DNA from: Paenibacillus phytorum
Lineage (GTDB): Bacteria > Bacillota > Bacilli > Paenibacillales > NBRC-103111
Length of the DNA stretch: 64,000 bases
Direction of reading: 5' to 3'
Assembly (NCBI RefSeq): GCF_013141715.1
Contig: NZ_WHOA01000048.1
Location: forward strand, 1 to 64,000
Shown here: positions 1-9,060 of the stretch, piece after piece
How positions within the stretch are numbered: position 1 is the stretch's first letter
Layout of the letters: each line of letters opens with the position of its first letter
Translations under genes and position numbers: made by a program
Notes under the pieces: model-generated
The model's database searches: none
What the model saw: only the letters and a program-made list of their open reading frames with translations
Told to the model about the DNA's origin: nothing

Positions 1-93
1 ACGATTATTTTGATTACGCATGACTCATTGATTGCGCAGCAGGCGAAGCGGATTGTGCGGTTTCGGGATGGGCGGTTGAATGAAGTTGTTTAG
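1..93 (+). pseudogene. ABC transporter ATP-binding protein, C-terminal end (cut by window edge)
   Basis: Frame 1 reads TIILITHDSLIAQQAKRIV and ends FRDGRLNEVV at a TAG at 91-93. The ITHD motif is the switch (H-loop) histidine region of an ABC ATPase, and the short RFRDGRL tail is typical of MacB/LolD-type ATPases. Nearly the same sequence returns at 5620-5718 and, degraded, at 29725-29797, so this may be the 3' end of the parent gene or another remnant. Whether the copy is intact cannot be seen because the rest lies outside the window. Confidence 0.6.
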
Positions 94-103
94 TGTTTAA
101 AAG

Positions 104-145
104 ACCGGAACTCCAAATAAGGGGGTCCGGTTTGTTTATTTTCTT
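104..145 (+). terminator. Rho-independent terminator after the ABC ATPase end
   Basis: CCGGAACTCC (105-114) pairs with GGGGTCCGG (122-130) across a short A-rich loop, followed by the T-rich run TTTGTTTATTTTCTTT. A near-copy with the same arms follows the degraded ATPase at 29823-29861, and the left arm alone survives at 5730-5739. Confidence 0.75.
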
Positions 146-612
146 TCAGTTATTCAATGTGAAATTTCAAAAAATGAGCTGACTTTAGAAAATGAACGTT
201 CGGACGCACCGTCGCTTATGGTATTTTGAATAAATAATCAGCCATAAAAATTATTGAAGATGAAAACGATGCTTAATTGGATTTCACGTTATGGGACTAG
301 AGAGCATGAAAAAATAGGCTGACTTATAAGTGAGATTGCTCATTTTCGGGGCAGCTTTTCTTTTTTGTTAAAGATCCAATAACATAGAAGTTTGTCATCT
401 TGAACGGCAAAATCATATGCTTTAGGAGAACGAAAAAATGATGGAGAAATTAAAGTGTGAATTTTGATGCACTCTACAAGCATTTTAACAGGTTAAAGCG
501 GATGTGCGTCGACACGTGTTTACTCTGTCGTACGTTTTTGCAGGATTTCTTGAATCGCACTATACTCAAAATTAAGAAAAAGGATATTATTCCCAAGGAG
601 GCTGTGAAAATT
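146..612. other. Intergenic region before the homogentisate operon, no gene seen
   Basis: An open frame from 457 runs in phase into hpd, but the 52 codons before 613 do not resemble any dioxygenase N-terminus and have no ribosome binding site, so I treat them as leader. A T-rich run at 357-367 follows GC-rich bases and could be a weak terminator. I recognise no promoter with confidence. Confidence 0.5.
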
Positions 613-1728
613 ATGAAAAAGGAAGTTTTGAGCAATAACGAAAAGCAGCAGGACTTCTTCCCGATTCATGACTTTGATTATATCGAATATTATGTCGGGA
701 ATGCCAAGCAAACAAGCTACTTTTTGAGCAAAGCTTTCGGATTTAAGACTGTTGCTTATGCCGGGTTGGAAACAGGACAGCGAGATAGAGTTTCTTATGT
801 GTTGGAACAGAAGAAAACTCGGTTTATCGTGTCCGGTTCGTTGAAAGATGTTCATCCGATCAGCGATTTTGTGAAAAAGCATGGCGAAGGAGTAAAAGAC
901 ATTGCACTTCGTGTAGAAGACGTTGAAAAGGCCTACATGGAGGCTATCTCCAGAGGGGCTATCCCAATTCAGGAGCCGCAAGTTTTTACGGATGAAAACG
1001 GAACAGTCATAAAAGCAATTATAGGAACTTACGGCGATACGGTGCATACGCTTGTTGACAGAAAGAATTACAAGGGGATTTTTATGCCTGGTTATCATCA
1101 GGTTGATCACATGATTCCTTATGAGGAAGCGGGCCTGATTGGCGTCGATCATGTTGTTGGAAATGTGGAACAGATGGAAGAGTGGGTTTCCTATTACGAA
1201 AACGTTATGGGATTTACACAAATGATTCACTTTGATGATAAGGATATCAGTACGGAGTACTCGGCGCTCATGTCGAAAGTCATGCATAACGGAGGACGCA
1301 TTAAATTCCCTCTGAACGAACCGGCAACCGGAAAGCGCAAATCGCAGATTGAAGAGTTTCTTGAATTTTATAATGGCGCGGGCGTTCAGCATGTAGCGAT
1401 CCTGACAAACGATATCGTGCATACCGTGCATAAGCTTCGCGCTAATGGCGTAGAATTTCTTGACACTCCGGATGCCTACTATGAAATGCTTTCCGCTCGG
1501 GTAGGTACGATCGATGAAGACATTCAAAAGCTTCAAGAAAATAAGATTCTGGTTGATCGTGATGATGAAGGATATTTATTGCAAATTTTTACAAAGCCTG
1601 TCGTAGACCGTCCTACTTTATTCTTTGAGATTATCCAGCGCAAAGGATCGAGAGGTTTCGGAGAAGGCAATTTCAAAGCATTGTTTGAATCGATTGAAAG
1701 AGAACAGGCCCGCCGTGGGAATCTATAA
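613..1728 (+). CDS. hpd: 4-hydroxyphenylpyruvate dioxygenase
   Basis: This Fe(II) enzyme converts 4-hydroxyphenylpyruvate, from tyrosine transamination, to homogentisate in the cytoplasm. The 371-residue product has the family's usual length and two VOC domains, about residues 18-150 and 172-345. The three iron ligands are visible: His180 in GVDHVVGNV, His260 in GVQHVAI and Glu339 in PTLFFEI. The start at ATG 613 is chosen because AAGGAGG lies at 595-601 with good spacing; an in-phase start at 457 would add 52 unlikely residues. It is the first gene of an operon with fumarylacetoacetase and homogentisate dioxygenase, which fixes its role in tyrosine breakdown. Confidence 0.95.
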   Translation: MKKEVLSNNEKQQDFFPIHDFDYIEYYVGNAKQTSYFLSKAFGFKTVAYAGLETGQRDRVSYVLEQKKTRFIVSGSLKDVHPISDFVKKHGEGVKDIALRVEDVEKAYMEAISRGAIPIQEPQVFTDENGTVIKAIIGTYGDTVHTLVDRKNYKGIFMPGYHQVDHMIPYEEAGLIGVDHVVGNVEQMEEWVSYYENVMGFTQMIHFDDKDISTEYSALMSKVMHNGGRIKFPLNEPATGKRKSQIEEFLEFYNGAGVQHVAILTNDIVHTVHKLRANGVEFLDTPDAYYEMLSARVGTIDEDIQKLQENKILVDRDDEGYLLQIFTKPVVDRPTLFFEIIQRKGSRGFGEGNFKALFESIEREQARRGNL

Positions 1729-1858
1729 GCTTGATTTTTAGTAGATAAGAAAGTATGAGTTTTATACTTTTGCTTCGCATCTACCCTGACAAACGCGCTC
1801 GTCCCAGTAGGACGGCGGAGCCGTTTATCCTTGGTTGCGGATGAAAGGAGGCGCGGCG

Positions 1859-2812
1859 ATGTACCAGAGCGTTCGGCTTTTCATGGAGAAGCTAATTGAT
1901 TATGCGGGGCTTTTTCCTCCGGCAGGGCTGCCGATTGAAGCAGCAATCCGGAATTACCAAGCATATAGTCTCGATCAAGATAGCTGGATGATAGGCAAAT
2001 TTATTATTCCTGTCTCACGGTTGCAAGAACTAGTCCCTTATACGCCATTGTTTTCGCAAGATCATCCACTCATGCTGTCGGTCATTGGAGATCGAAGCGG
2101 CGATGCTGATGAATGTAAGGAACTGTTGGCGGAGAGCCTCGAGAAGATTCAATCGTTCGGAGATCAATTTCAAGCAGTAGCCCAGATTAGTGTGCTCGAT
2201 TTACCGCTGCCGCCGATTCCGTTACAAGCTCATCTTCTGGAGGCGATCGGAAGAGGGACTTCTAAGCTCGGGTTGCAGACATTCTGCGAATTGACATATG
2301 TGTTAAATGAGGAATGGGAATCAAGAATGATCGCTGCTTTGGATGAAATTGCTGCATATAATGAAACAAGTGGGTTGAATTTTGGTATTAAACTAAGAAC
2401 CGGAGGCATTACAGCCGAAGCATTCCCTGCAGCCAATCAGGTTGCTCTTGTACTGGCAGGGTGCAGGGACAGAGATCTTTCATTGAAATTTACAGCAGGG
2501 CTGCATCATCCTTTTCGCATGTACCGTAATGAAGTTAAGACGAAGATGCATGGATTCCTTAATGTGTTTTTTGCGGGATTACTGGCTTACTCGTACAAGT
2601 TGGAGATTCAAAATATTGCGGAAATCCTTGAAGACGAGCTTCCGGAAAGCTTCAAATTTTCAAGTGACGGCTTGCATTGGAGGCATCTCTCTATGACTTT
2701 TTCTGAAATCCAGGCCTATCGCAATGAGGGATTAAGCTCTTATGGGAGCTGCAGCTTCGACGAACCGCGTAACGAGATGCGAGAATTTCAATTACTGGAG
2801 CAGAGGAGTTAA
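1859..2812 (+). CDS. Conserved protein of unknown function in the homogentisate operon
   Basis: A 317-residue soluble protein with no signal peptide or membrane segment. I do not recognise a named domain. The N-terminal pattern DYAGLFPPA followed by a segment of the form AIRNYQAYSLDQDSWM-GKF-IPVSRL looks like a conserved uncharacterised family. The start at ATG 1859 follows AAAGGAGG at 1843-1850; an upstream in-phase TTG at 1835 lacks such a site. The stop at 2810-2812 is 4 bases before the fumarylacetoacetase start, so the two are very likely cotranscribed. The pathway needs a maleylacetoacetate isomerase between the dioxygenase and the hydrolase, and no glutathione-dependent isomerase is present here. 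This gene is therefore a candidate for that step, which is an inference from context only. Confidence 0.75.
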   Translation: MYQSVRLFMEKLIDYAGLFPPAGLPIEAAIRNYQAYSLDQDSWMIGKFIIPVSRLQELVPYTPLFSQDHPLMLSVIGDRSGDADECKELLAESLEKIQSFGDQFQAVAQISVLDLPLPPIPLQAHLLEAIGRGTSKLGLQTFCELTYVLNEEWESRMIAALDEIAAYNETSGLNFGIKLRTGGITAEAFPAANQVALVLAGCRDRDLSLKFTAGLHHPFRMYRNEVKTKMHGFLNVFFAGLLAYSYKLEIQNIAEILEDELPESFKFSSDGLHWRHLSMTFSEIQAYRNEGLSSYGSCSFDEPRNEMREFQLLEQRS

Positions 2813-2816
2813 ACGC

Positions 2817-4088
2817 ATGGTCAGTTCTTTTATTCAAGTGGAGCCGGATTCGCATTTTCCTATACAAAACCTGCCATATGGTGTATTTCGCCCTCTAAAA
2901 GGCGGACTACCGCGAATCGGCGTTGCGATCGGAAAGTATGTGCTGGATCTGTCCGTACTAGACACTGCCGGCTGTTTTGACCAGATAGCTGTGTCCGGTA
3001 AAAACATTTTTAGTCAACCGTCGTTGAATGCGCTAATGTCCTTTAGCCGTCCAGTTTGGAAGGAGCTTCGGTGGGCCATTAGGCGGCTGTTGGATGCGGA
3101 AGAACCGACTTTACGGGATAATGAAGAACTGCGATCCACCGCCATATATTTTCAAAACGAGGTAGAGATGCTGCTGCCTGCAGAGATTGGCGATTATACG
3201 GACTTCTATGCTTCAAAAGACCATGCAACTAATGTTGGCATTATGTTCCGCGGTAAGGAAAATGCGCTTATGCCGAATTGGCTGCATCTGCCTGTGGGTT
3301 ATCACGGGAGAGCCAGCTCTGTAGTTATCAGCGGATCGGATGTTCGCCGTCCTCAAGGACAGATGAGGCCGCCAGACTCGGCTGCGCCTATCTTCGGCTC
3401 AAGCCGTCAGCTGGACTTCGAACTGGAAATGGGCTGTCTGATAGGAACAGGGAATAAACAAGGTGTGCCGGTCTCTGTTGAAGAAGCCGAAGATTATATA
3501 TTTGGACTTGTACTCGTAAACGATTGGAGCGCGCGGGATATCCAATCATGGGAATACCAGCCGTTAGGACCTTTCCTGGCTAAAAATTTCGCTACCTCCA
3601 TATCGTCATGGGTCGTGCCTCTTGAAGCATTGGAGCCATTCCGCGTTCCTGCTCCGAAGCAGGATCCGGAACCACTTCCATATTTGCTACAGAACAGTCC
3701 GGGTTCTTTTAATATCCAATTAGAGGTTTATTTGCAGAGTGAATCCATGAAGCGACCGGACCGTATCTCGGCTAGTAACTTCCGCAATTTGTATTGGACG
3801 ATGGCACAGCAGATCGCTCATCATACGATAGGCGGCTGTAATTTACGTCCAGGGGATTTGTTGGCTTCCGGAACGATTAGCGGCCCTGAGAAGGGATCAA
3901 GAGGCAGTATGTTGGAATTGACTTGGCGTGGGAGTGATCCGCTAGAATTGGACAATGGCGATGAACGTGTTTGGCTGGAGGATGGCGACTGTTTAACGAT
4001 CACCGGCTGGTGTCAGGGAGACGGCTACAGAGTCGGTTTCGGGGAGGTAACCGGTCGTGTGCTGCCGGCAAATTACCCCACAAAGTGA
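2817..4088 (+). CDS. Fumarylacetoacetase
   Basis: Hydrolyses fumarylacetoacetate to fumarate and acetoacetate, the last step of the homogentisate pathway. The 423-residue product matches the full-length eukaryote-like FAH family. Visible signatures are the metal and catalytic segment DYTDFYASKDHATNVG (Asp129, His136), the acidic ligands in FELEMG (Glu202, Glu204), NDWSARD (Asp236) and the C-terminal GTISGPEKGSRG loop. The start at ATG 2817 has GAGGAG at 2803-2808 and sits just after the upstream stop. Homogentisate dioxygenase follows after 68 bases with its own ribosome site, so the operon order is hpd, unknown, FAH, HGD. Confidence 0.95.
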   Translation: MVSSFIQVEPDSHFPIQNLPYGVFRPLKGGLPRIGVAIGKYVLDLSVLDTAGCFDQIAVSGKNIFSQPSLNALMSFSRPVWKELRWAIRRLLDAEEPTLRDNEELRSTAIYFQNEVEMLLPAEIGDYTDFYASKDHATNVGIMFRGKENALMPNWLHLPVGYHGRASSVVISGSDVRRPQGQMRPPDSAAPIFGSSRQLDFELEMGCLIGTGNKQGVPVSVEEAEDYIFGLVLVNDWSARDIQSWEYQPLGPFLAKNFATSISSWVVPLEALEPFRVPAPKQDPEPLPYLLQNSPGSFNIQLEVYLQSESMKRPDRISASNFRNLYWTMAQQIAHHTIGGCNLRPGDLLASGTISGPEKGSRGSMLELTWRGSDPLELDNGDERVWLEDGDCLTITGWCQGDGYRVGFGEVTGRVLPANYPTK

Positions 4089-4156
4089 CGACAAGCTCTG
4101 GAGCATATTCCGATTACTTTGCGGGGGCCCCAAGTGAACCTAAGGAGGATGATAAT

Positions 4157-5314
4157 ATGCCTTTTTATCACCATATGGGCGAGATTCCCAAGAAAAGACA
4201 TACGCAGTTCAGGAAACAAGACGGTTCTTTGTACCGGGAACAGGTCATGGGGACAAAGGGTTTTTCGGGCATACAGTCTATTCTTTATCATCATTCCGCT
4301 CCGACGGACATCGTTAAGGCCGATATCTATGCACCCTTTAAAATAGAGTTTGAAGAACAAGGAGCTTTGACATACAGGCACTTCCTGGCTGGACAGTACG
4401 TAGATACGGGAGATGCGGTAAACGGCAGGCACTACATGCTTGGGAATGAAGATATATTAATTTCCGTTTCCAATCCTACGCAAACCATGGATTATTATTA
4501 TCGCAACGGGGACGGGGATGAATTGTTGTTTGTTCATCGAGGGACGGGAAAAGTTGAGTCTATATTTGGCACACTCAGCTACCGTCCAGGGGATTACATC
4601 GTGATTCCGGTGGGCACGATTTATCGGATCGTTCCGGAGCCAGGTGAATCTAAATTTTTAAACGTAGAAACGAATAGTTGGATAAGCACACCGAAGCGCT
4701 ACCGGAACGAGCATGGACAGCTCCTGGAGCATAGCCCTTTCTGTGAGAGAGATATTCGGCTGCCTGAAACATTGGAATGCCATACGGATTTCGGCGAATA
4801 TGAGGTTAGAACCAAAACCAGAGGGTATTTGCACTCCCATATCTACAACTATCATCCATTGAACGTCGTTGGTTGGGACGGCTATTTGTACCCTTATATT
4901 TTCAACATTGGAGATTTTGAACCGATTACAGGTAGAATTCATATGCCGCCACCCATTCACGAAACTTTCGCAGGGAATAACTTTGTCGTTTGCTCGTTTG
5001 TTCCGAGATTGTTTGATTACCATCCGGACTCCATTCCGTCTCCGTATTATCATAACAATGTGGACAGTGATGAAGTGCTCTACTACGTCGAAGGCAATTT
5101 TATGAGCCGCAAAGGTGTTAAGCAAGGCTCCATTACCTTGCATCCGTCAGGGATTCCTCATGGACCGCATCCAGGTAAAATTGAAGCGAGCATCGGTAAA
5201 AAAGAGACTTCAGAGTTAGCGGTTATGATTGATACCTTCCGTCCATTACGTGTGGTGAAAGGAGCTGCACAGCTAGAGGATCAAAATTATCCATACAGCT
5301 GGGTTCAAAAATAG
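4157..5314 (+). CDS. hmgA: Homogentisate 1,2-dioxygenase
   Basis: Fe(II) ring-cleaving dioxygenase that turns homogentisate into 4-maleylacetoacetate. The 385-residue cupin-type protein is shorter than the roughly 440-residue eukaryotic enzymes, as expected for the bacterial short form. The C-terminal metal site is recognisable: His299 in YYHNNVDSDE with acidic residues six and seven positions later, and a downstream histidine in GIPHGPHPG (His335 or His338). The start at ATG 4157 follows TAAGGAGG at 4141-4148; an in-phase opening from 3971 overlaps FAH and is not credible. It is the last gene of the tyrosine degradation operon. A weak GC-poor hairpin follows at about 5322-5340, but I see no strong terminator. 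Confidence 0.93.
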   Translation: MPFYHHMGEIPKKRHTQFRKQDGSLYREQVMGTKGFSGIQSILYHHSAPTDIVKADIYAPFKIEFEEQGALTYRHFLAGQYVDTGDAVNGRHYMLGNEDILISVSNPTQTMDYYYRNGDGDELLFVHRGTGKVESIFGTLSYRPGDYIVIPVGTIYRIVPEPGESKFLNVETNSWISTPKRYRNEHGQLLEHSPFCERDIRLPETLECHTDFGEYEVRTKTRGYLHSHIYNYHPLNVVGWDGYLYPYIFNIGDFEPITGRIHMPPPIHETFAGNNFVVCSFVPRLFDYHPDSIPSPYYHNNVDSDEVLYYVEGNFMSRKGVKQGSITLHPSGIPHGPHPGKIEASIGKKETSELAVMIDTFRPLRVVKGAAQLEDQNYPYSWVQK

Positions 5315-5372
5315 CTAGGAAGCCCTAGGAAAGGGTTCTCCTAAAAGGATAATTGAACATAATCCGGAAAAA

Positions 5373-5391
5373 GGGACACTGGCGGTGTCCC
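5373..5391. repeat. Perfect inverted repeat (hairpin) between operon end and gene debris
   Basis: GGGACAC and GTGTCCC pair perfectly across a 5-base loop, preceded by an A-rich run. There is no T-run afterwards on the plus strand, but the A-run would be a T-run on the minus strand. It lies exactly at the border between the homogentisate operon and the SigK/ATPase fragments, so it could be a remnant of a small repeat element. Confidence 0.45.
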
Positions 5392-5398
5392 GCCTACT

Positions 5399-5488
5399 AC
5401 GTTGCTTTGTGTTCATATTGTCAAAAAATTCGACAATACAGGAGAAGATCTCGAGGATTTAATCTCGATTGGGACGATCGGATTGATC
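5399..5488 (+). pseudogene. sigK fragment (RNA polymerase sporulation sigma factor K)
   Basis: In one frame the DNA encodes [19 protein letters not shown], the region 2 helix of sporulation sigma-K, with no start codon. It breaks off after GLI, where the reading passes directly into an ABC ATPase fragment. A longer copy of the same stretch is at 9061-9525. The two differ at scattered, mostly third-codon positions, which suggests divergence from a common coding ancestor before decay. Confidence 0.75.
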
Positions 5489-5718
5489 AGCAGCGTTTTG
5501 CTATTGCGAGAATGTTGGCGGGAGATCCAGCCATCATTTTGGTGGATGAGCCTACGGGAGCGTTAGACTCGAAGACAGGTGTGGAGATTTTAAACATTTT
5601 AAAGAGCTTAAATGCACAAGGTCGGACGATTATTTTGATTACGCATGACTTATTGATTGCCCAGCAGGCGAAGCGGATTGTGCGGTTTCGGGATGGGCGG
5701 TTGAATGAAGTTGTTTAG
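5489..5718 (+). pseudogene. ABC transporter ATPase C-terminal fragment fused to a sigK fragment
   Basis: The translation begins in the middle of the ABC signature ([12 protein letters not shown]) and contains Walker B ([13 protein letters not shown]), the H-loop (ILITHD) and the same RFRDGRLNEVV end as at 1-93. The Walker A half and LSGGQ are missing. The DEPTGALDS motif points to the MacB/LolD/YknY class. The fragment has no start codon of its own. The left junction with sigK sequence at about 5488 is abrupt, and on the right the similarity to the copy at 1-120 stops at 5739, losing half of the terminator. Probably non-functional. Confidence 0.8.
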
Positions 5719-5850
5719 TGTTTATAAGACCGGAACTCCTCAGCTTGCATAACCAATACATCGCTGATATATAATAACGCAAACAAATGTTCTTATATAG
5801 GGGATGAATGCGTTGGCTTATCTATTGTTACCGATAGTTAACTAACAAAA

Positions 5851-5876
5851 GGGCTGCCGCGTTGGTAGCCCTTTAC
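5851..5876. terminator. Bidirectional terminator-like hairpin
   Basis: GGGCTGCC (5851-5858) pairs with GGTAGCCC (5864-5871) through one G-T pair and a 5-base loop. It is flanked by AAAA on the left and TTT on the right. On the minus strand the tail is TTTTGTT, which suits termination of the acyltransferase gene ending at 5966. Confidence 0.65.
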
Positions 5877-5965
5877 TAGCAAACAGGCAGTAGAGTGTGG
5901 AGAAAAAATGGAAACTAATTGGTGGAATGTGTGGAACATTGATGATTTGATAAGGTCATTTGACC

Positions 5966-7633
5966 CTAGCTTTGGATGGAAGATAGCGATATTGGCGCTT
6001 CTATCCGGTGTACGCCCTTAGGGCGATATCCTACATGTTGGCTGATGCCACAAACATCTGCTAGTAAAAAGATGATGCTAAGCCACATTTCTGTTCCTTG
6101 AAGTCCTGTTGATTCTTGTTGAACCAGCTGAAAGCTAAAACCACGCTCGTCAACCCAGAAATCCAGTACCTTCTCCAGATGACGCATTGCCCATTCTTTA
6201 ATTTCCTCTTTGCGATAATCGGTTTGTTTGAGGCATAGCCATAGTGGGTGAACAACATCGAGTACATTACAAGCGTTCAGATGGTCAAAACGGAAAAACT
6301 GTTGATTTCTACTATGTGCTAGAACGGTGTCTATGGTCTTATCCGGGTAGGGCAATGGGATATCGAACTGGGCGTAGGTGGCACGAGTTAAACGATAGAA
6401 GCCATTAACGGGTTGAAGCCAGGTCTCTGCATCTGTCGGTAATCCCCATAAACCGGAAGTTCGACTAACATGCGTTTGTAGCCATCCGAACAGATCATCA
6501 GGCCGTTTTTTTGATTCAAAATGTTTGAGATTAAGGTACAAACCAGTTGCATAAGAATCGATCCAATCACCGCAACTCCATGCCTCTTTGTCCCATTCTA
6601 GAGATTCAAGCTTTTTATATAATTGCTCCGTAGTCATGTTTTCAACGACATGAATGGGATGAAGTAGGCTTGCACCAAGGACCTCTAACGCATATCCCAC
6701 AGCTAGCAAATGATAGCGAGAGAGGTGGTCAGAGAGTAAATGCGGTTCGTACAGAGTAGCATCTGGGGGTGACCAAGGGTCAGGTAGTAGTCCAGTACTT
6801 GAATCCTGAAAACTTTGCAATTTTACGATCAGTTCCTCTTTCGTCCAACCGGGTGGTAATATATTAAACAAAGCTGCGATTTCAACGGCATCACAATAGG
6901 CTCTTGCAGTTCTTTTAAATCCTGGACGGTCCTGAAAAAAAGTTTCATTGGGTGTAGAAACTAAGTAATGGCGAAGTAAGGGATCAAGTTGTTTTTTCAC
7001 TTTGTTGCCGAAGTTCTGCAATTTATTCTCTATCGGCTGTTTGTCCGAATTCAATGGTGCTTCGTTGTTAAGCCTGCTGCGAATGACCTTAGCTGGATTT
7101 CCCCCGACGATACTATAATCGGGAACATCTTTTGTTACGATAGCACCGGCGGCAATGATTGAATGTGATCCAATTCGTACCCCGTCGAGAATGACCACAT
7201 TAGCTCCTATCCAAACATCATCACCAATATGAATACCTTTCGAAGTACAAGGTTGCTTGAAAATAGGTTGATGAGTGGTTTCGTAACCATGATTAAATCC
7301 ATAAATGCTTGCATGCGATGCAATTCTTACACCGTCACCCATTGAGACTTTTCCTGTTACAACCGCATAAGAATTAATGCTACAATCTGCTCCCATAATA
7401 AGTGAAGTATTACGAACTATGGCTCCTCCAGCTATGTAACTACGGTCTCCCATTTGGAATTCATCCGGAAAAAAGATAGCCTGTGGAGAAACGAAGCAAT
7501 TTTTACCGAAGCTGCAGGAGTAAGTCTCTGCTAAACGTTGCTGTATTTGTTCTTGTTCATGACTTTCTATTTCGGTTTTTGTTATCCAAGGCATATAATC
7601 TATCTCACGATATTTAGCTTGATTCCGATCCAT
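5966..7633 (-). CDS. Two-domain protein: hexapeptide-repeat acyltransferase plus C-terminal helical domain
   Basis: The N-terminal part, about residues 40-190, is a left-handed beta-helix O-acyltransferase of the maltose/galactoside acetyltransferase type. It has repeated hexapeptide turns ([26 protein letters not shown]) and the usual ending [36 protein letters not shown]. The expected catalytic histidine lies in GFNHGYE. The remaining 330 residues are an alpha-helix-rich region with repeated Trp and Tyr motifs such as DPWSPP and [16 protein letters not shown], resembling (alpha/alpha) toroid proteins; I cannot name its family. At 555 residues it is far longer than ordinary acetyltransferases (about 190). 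The ATG is preceded by AGGAGTGG. It diverges from an AraC regulator, which is its likely controller. Confidence 0.8.
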   Translation of the reverse strand: MDRNQAKYREIDYMPWITKTEIESHEQEQIQQRLAETYSCSFGKNCFVSPQAIFFPDEFQMGDRSYIAGGAIVRNTSLIMGADCSINSYAVVTGKVSMGDGVRIASHASIYGFNHGYETTHQPIFKQPCTSKGIHIGDDVWIGANVVILDGVRIGSHSIIAAGAIVTKDVPDYSIVGGNPAKVIRSRLNNEAPLNSDKQPIENKLQNFGNKVKKQLDPLLRHYLVSTPNETFFQDRPGFKRTARAYCDAVEIAALFNILPPGWTKEELIVKLQSFQDSSTGLLPDPWSPPDATLYEPHLLSDHLSRYHLLAVGYALEVLGASLLHPIHVVENMTTEQLYKKLESLEWDKEAWSCGDWIDSYATGLYLNLKHFESKKRPDDLFGWLQTHVSRTSGLWGLPTDAETWLQPVNGFYRLTRATYAQFDIPLPYPDKTIDTVLAHSRNQQFFRFDHLNACNVLDVVHPLWLCLKQTDYRKEEIKEWAMRHLEKVLDFWVDERGFSFQLVQQESTGLQGTEMWLSIIFLLADVCGISQHVGYRPKGVHRIEAPISLSSIQS

Positions 7634-7793
7634 GTAAGTCCACTCCTATCCTTGCTTTCATTGTCAAACTCACCTTTAGCTTACCACCTAATCAGAACCA
7701 TAGACATGGAATTAAGTATATAAAACTTGTCAAAAACGCCTTTATAGCCTAAGCTCAATCTATCATTAATTTGATAGACAATAAGGAGCCTAC
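7634..7793. promoter_or_regulatory. Divergent promoter region between acyltransferase and AraC gene
   Basis: Two related stretches, TTGTCAAACTCACCTTTAGC (7661-7680) and a similar one beginning TTGTCAAAAACGCC (7727-7748), share direction and most bases. A perfect inverted repeat with 7-base arms (TCTATCA ... TGATAGA, 7759-7778) sits just before the ribosome site of the AraC gene. These are plausible binding sites for the AraC protein encoded at 7794. I could not place convincing -10/-35 pairs. Confidence 0.45.
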
Positions 7794-8624
7794 ATGGAAG
7801 AAAAATTAAATAATATGGCAATCCGTATTCATTGGATCAACGATAAGCAGACTCCTCCTGAATGGAGAGATATTCGGAAAAACGTTGGAGTTCATAGCTT
7901 TTATTGGATTCGTGAAGGAAAAGGGACATTCCGAACAGAAGAGAAAATTTCGATTGAATCCGGCATGCTGTTATATTTAAAACCAGGTTTAGAGATGACC
8001 ATGGAAGGTGATCGAGACAATCCGCTGCGAATTACAATGGTACTGCTGTCACTTATATCCGTTACGATGATTTCTCAAGGAGCGTATGAGGTAACTGATC
8101 TTCCAGAATTAGAACTGCCATTCATGTTGAAGTGTGAGGACAGTATGGCTAAAAAATATGACAACCTATTCAAAGAGCTATCGGAGGGATGGGTTCCTGG
8201 GCAGCTTGAGAGTGAGTTTTTGACCAAATCAATGTTATATAATCTTTTGTATGAATTGCATAAGCAAAATAGCCCCGAACATATACGTACAACTTCGGCC
8301 TTAAGTATGTATATCAAAGTGAAGGATGAGTTGGATCGGAATTATAGAGAGGATATTCGATTACATGAACTAGCTGATCGATATCAAATTTCAATTTCAT
8401 ATCTTCGCAGTCTTTTCCAAAAGCATACAGGAAAGAGTCCCAAAAGCTATTTGAAAGATGTACGCAATGAACATGCCAAGAAGCAATTACTATATACAGA
8501 GTTGACGGTGAAAGAGATTGCAGAAAACTGCGGATATGCGGATGAGTTTCATTTTAGCAAAAGCTTTAAGCAATCTAATGGCATGCCACCCAAGCAATTT
8601 AGAAATAAAAGAGGATTGGATTGA
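7794..8624 (+). CDS. AraC family transcriptional regulator
   Basis: A 276-residue regulator. The N-terminal 150 residues look like a cupin-type ligand domain (FYWIREGKGTF, GMLLYLKPG). The C-terminal 100 residues form the two helix-turn-helix motifs of the AraC family, with LHELADRYQISISYLRSLFQ as the first recognition unit and VKEIAENCGYADEFHFSKSF as the second, ending PPKQFRNKR. The ATG follows AATAAGGAG. It is divergent from the acyltransferase gene, so it probably controls that gene and itself. The ligand is unknown. Confidence 0.9.
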   Translation: MEEKLNNMAIRIHWINDKQTPPEWRDIRKNVGVHSFYWIREGKGTFRTEEKISIESGMLLYLKPGLEMTMEGDRDNPLRITMVLLSLISVTMISQGAYEVTDLPELELPFMLKCEDSMAKKYDNLFKELSEGWVPGQLESEFLTKSMLYNLLYELHKQNSPEHIRTTSALSMYIKVKDELDRNYREDIRLHELADRYQISISYLRSLFQKHTGKSPKSYLKDVRNEHAKKQLLYTELTVKEIAENCGYADEFHFSKSFKQSNGMPPKQFRNKRGLD

Positions 8625-8671
8625 ATTCATGGGATGGAGCAATCGTTGGAAAGGGAAATAGCTTTATTTAA

Positions 8672-8896
8672 ATGGAAGCAGTATGTAAAACTTTTCAACA
8701 GATAGGATTTCCTGAATATGGTATTATGGTTCCGGTGATATCGCTTTGTTTTACGAACCCAGAGGCATTGAAACATTTATATAAGGAATTCCAATCCAAA
8801 GGTGTAGAAATACTCAATGGGCCTCATTGGTCCGAAGGTTGGAGTGAAATGAGCATCCGTGATAATAATGGTTACTGCATCGCTTTCGGTGCATAA
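8672..8896 (+). pseudogene. Truncated VOC (glyoxalase/bleomycin-resistance) family protein
   Basis: The 74-residue open frame matches only the C-terminal half of a VOC domain: FTNPEALKHLYKEFQSKGVE followed by the final strand pattern SIRDNNGYCIAFG. Normal single-domain VOC proteins have about 120-130 residues, so the first beta-alpha-beta-beta-beta unit is missing. Sequence just upstream contains stops in the same frame, and I see no clear ribosome binding site. Most likely a decayed gene left behind the AraC regulator. Confidence 0.6.
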
Positions 8897-9009
8897 ACTC
8901 AGTTTGGACATCAACTAACGAGGAAGTATGAGAAGTTCTGCTACAAGCGCCTAACAGCGTGAAAAGCAGGAGACTACAATGAGTAATCTTAACTTTACAG
9001 CCGAGGATG

Positions 9010-9036
9010 GAGCTGCCGAGAGGTAGCTCTTTGTTT
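9010..9036 (+). terminator. Rho-independent terminator
   Basis: GAGCTGCC (9010-9017), loop GAGA, GGTAGCTC (9022-9029), then TTTGTTT. Eight base pairs including one G-T. It would terminate transcription from the AraC/VOC region. Arms and loop resemble the hairpin at 5851. Confidence 0.75.
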
Positions 9037-9060
9037 ATGCTACCAGACAGTTGTGAAGTG

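Noticed and set aside
520..1536. Long minus-strand open frame (338 codons) opposite hpd
   Set aside because: It is antisense to a clearly conserved dioxygenase, has no ribosome binding site and reads like the reverse of the hpd coding sequence.
5908..6021. 37-codon frame from ATG 5908 on the plus strand
   Set aside because: It overlaps the 3' end of the acyltransferase gene antisense and encodes nothing recognisable; the purine-rich site is weak.
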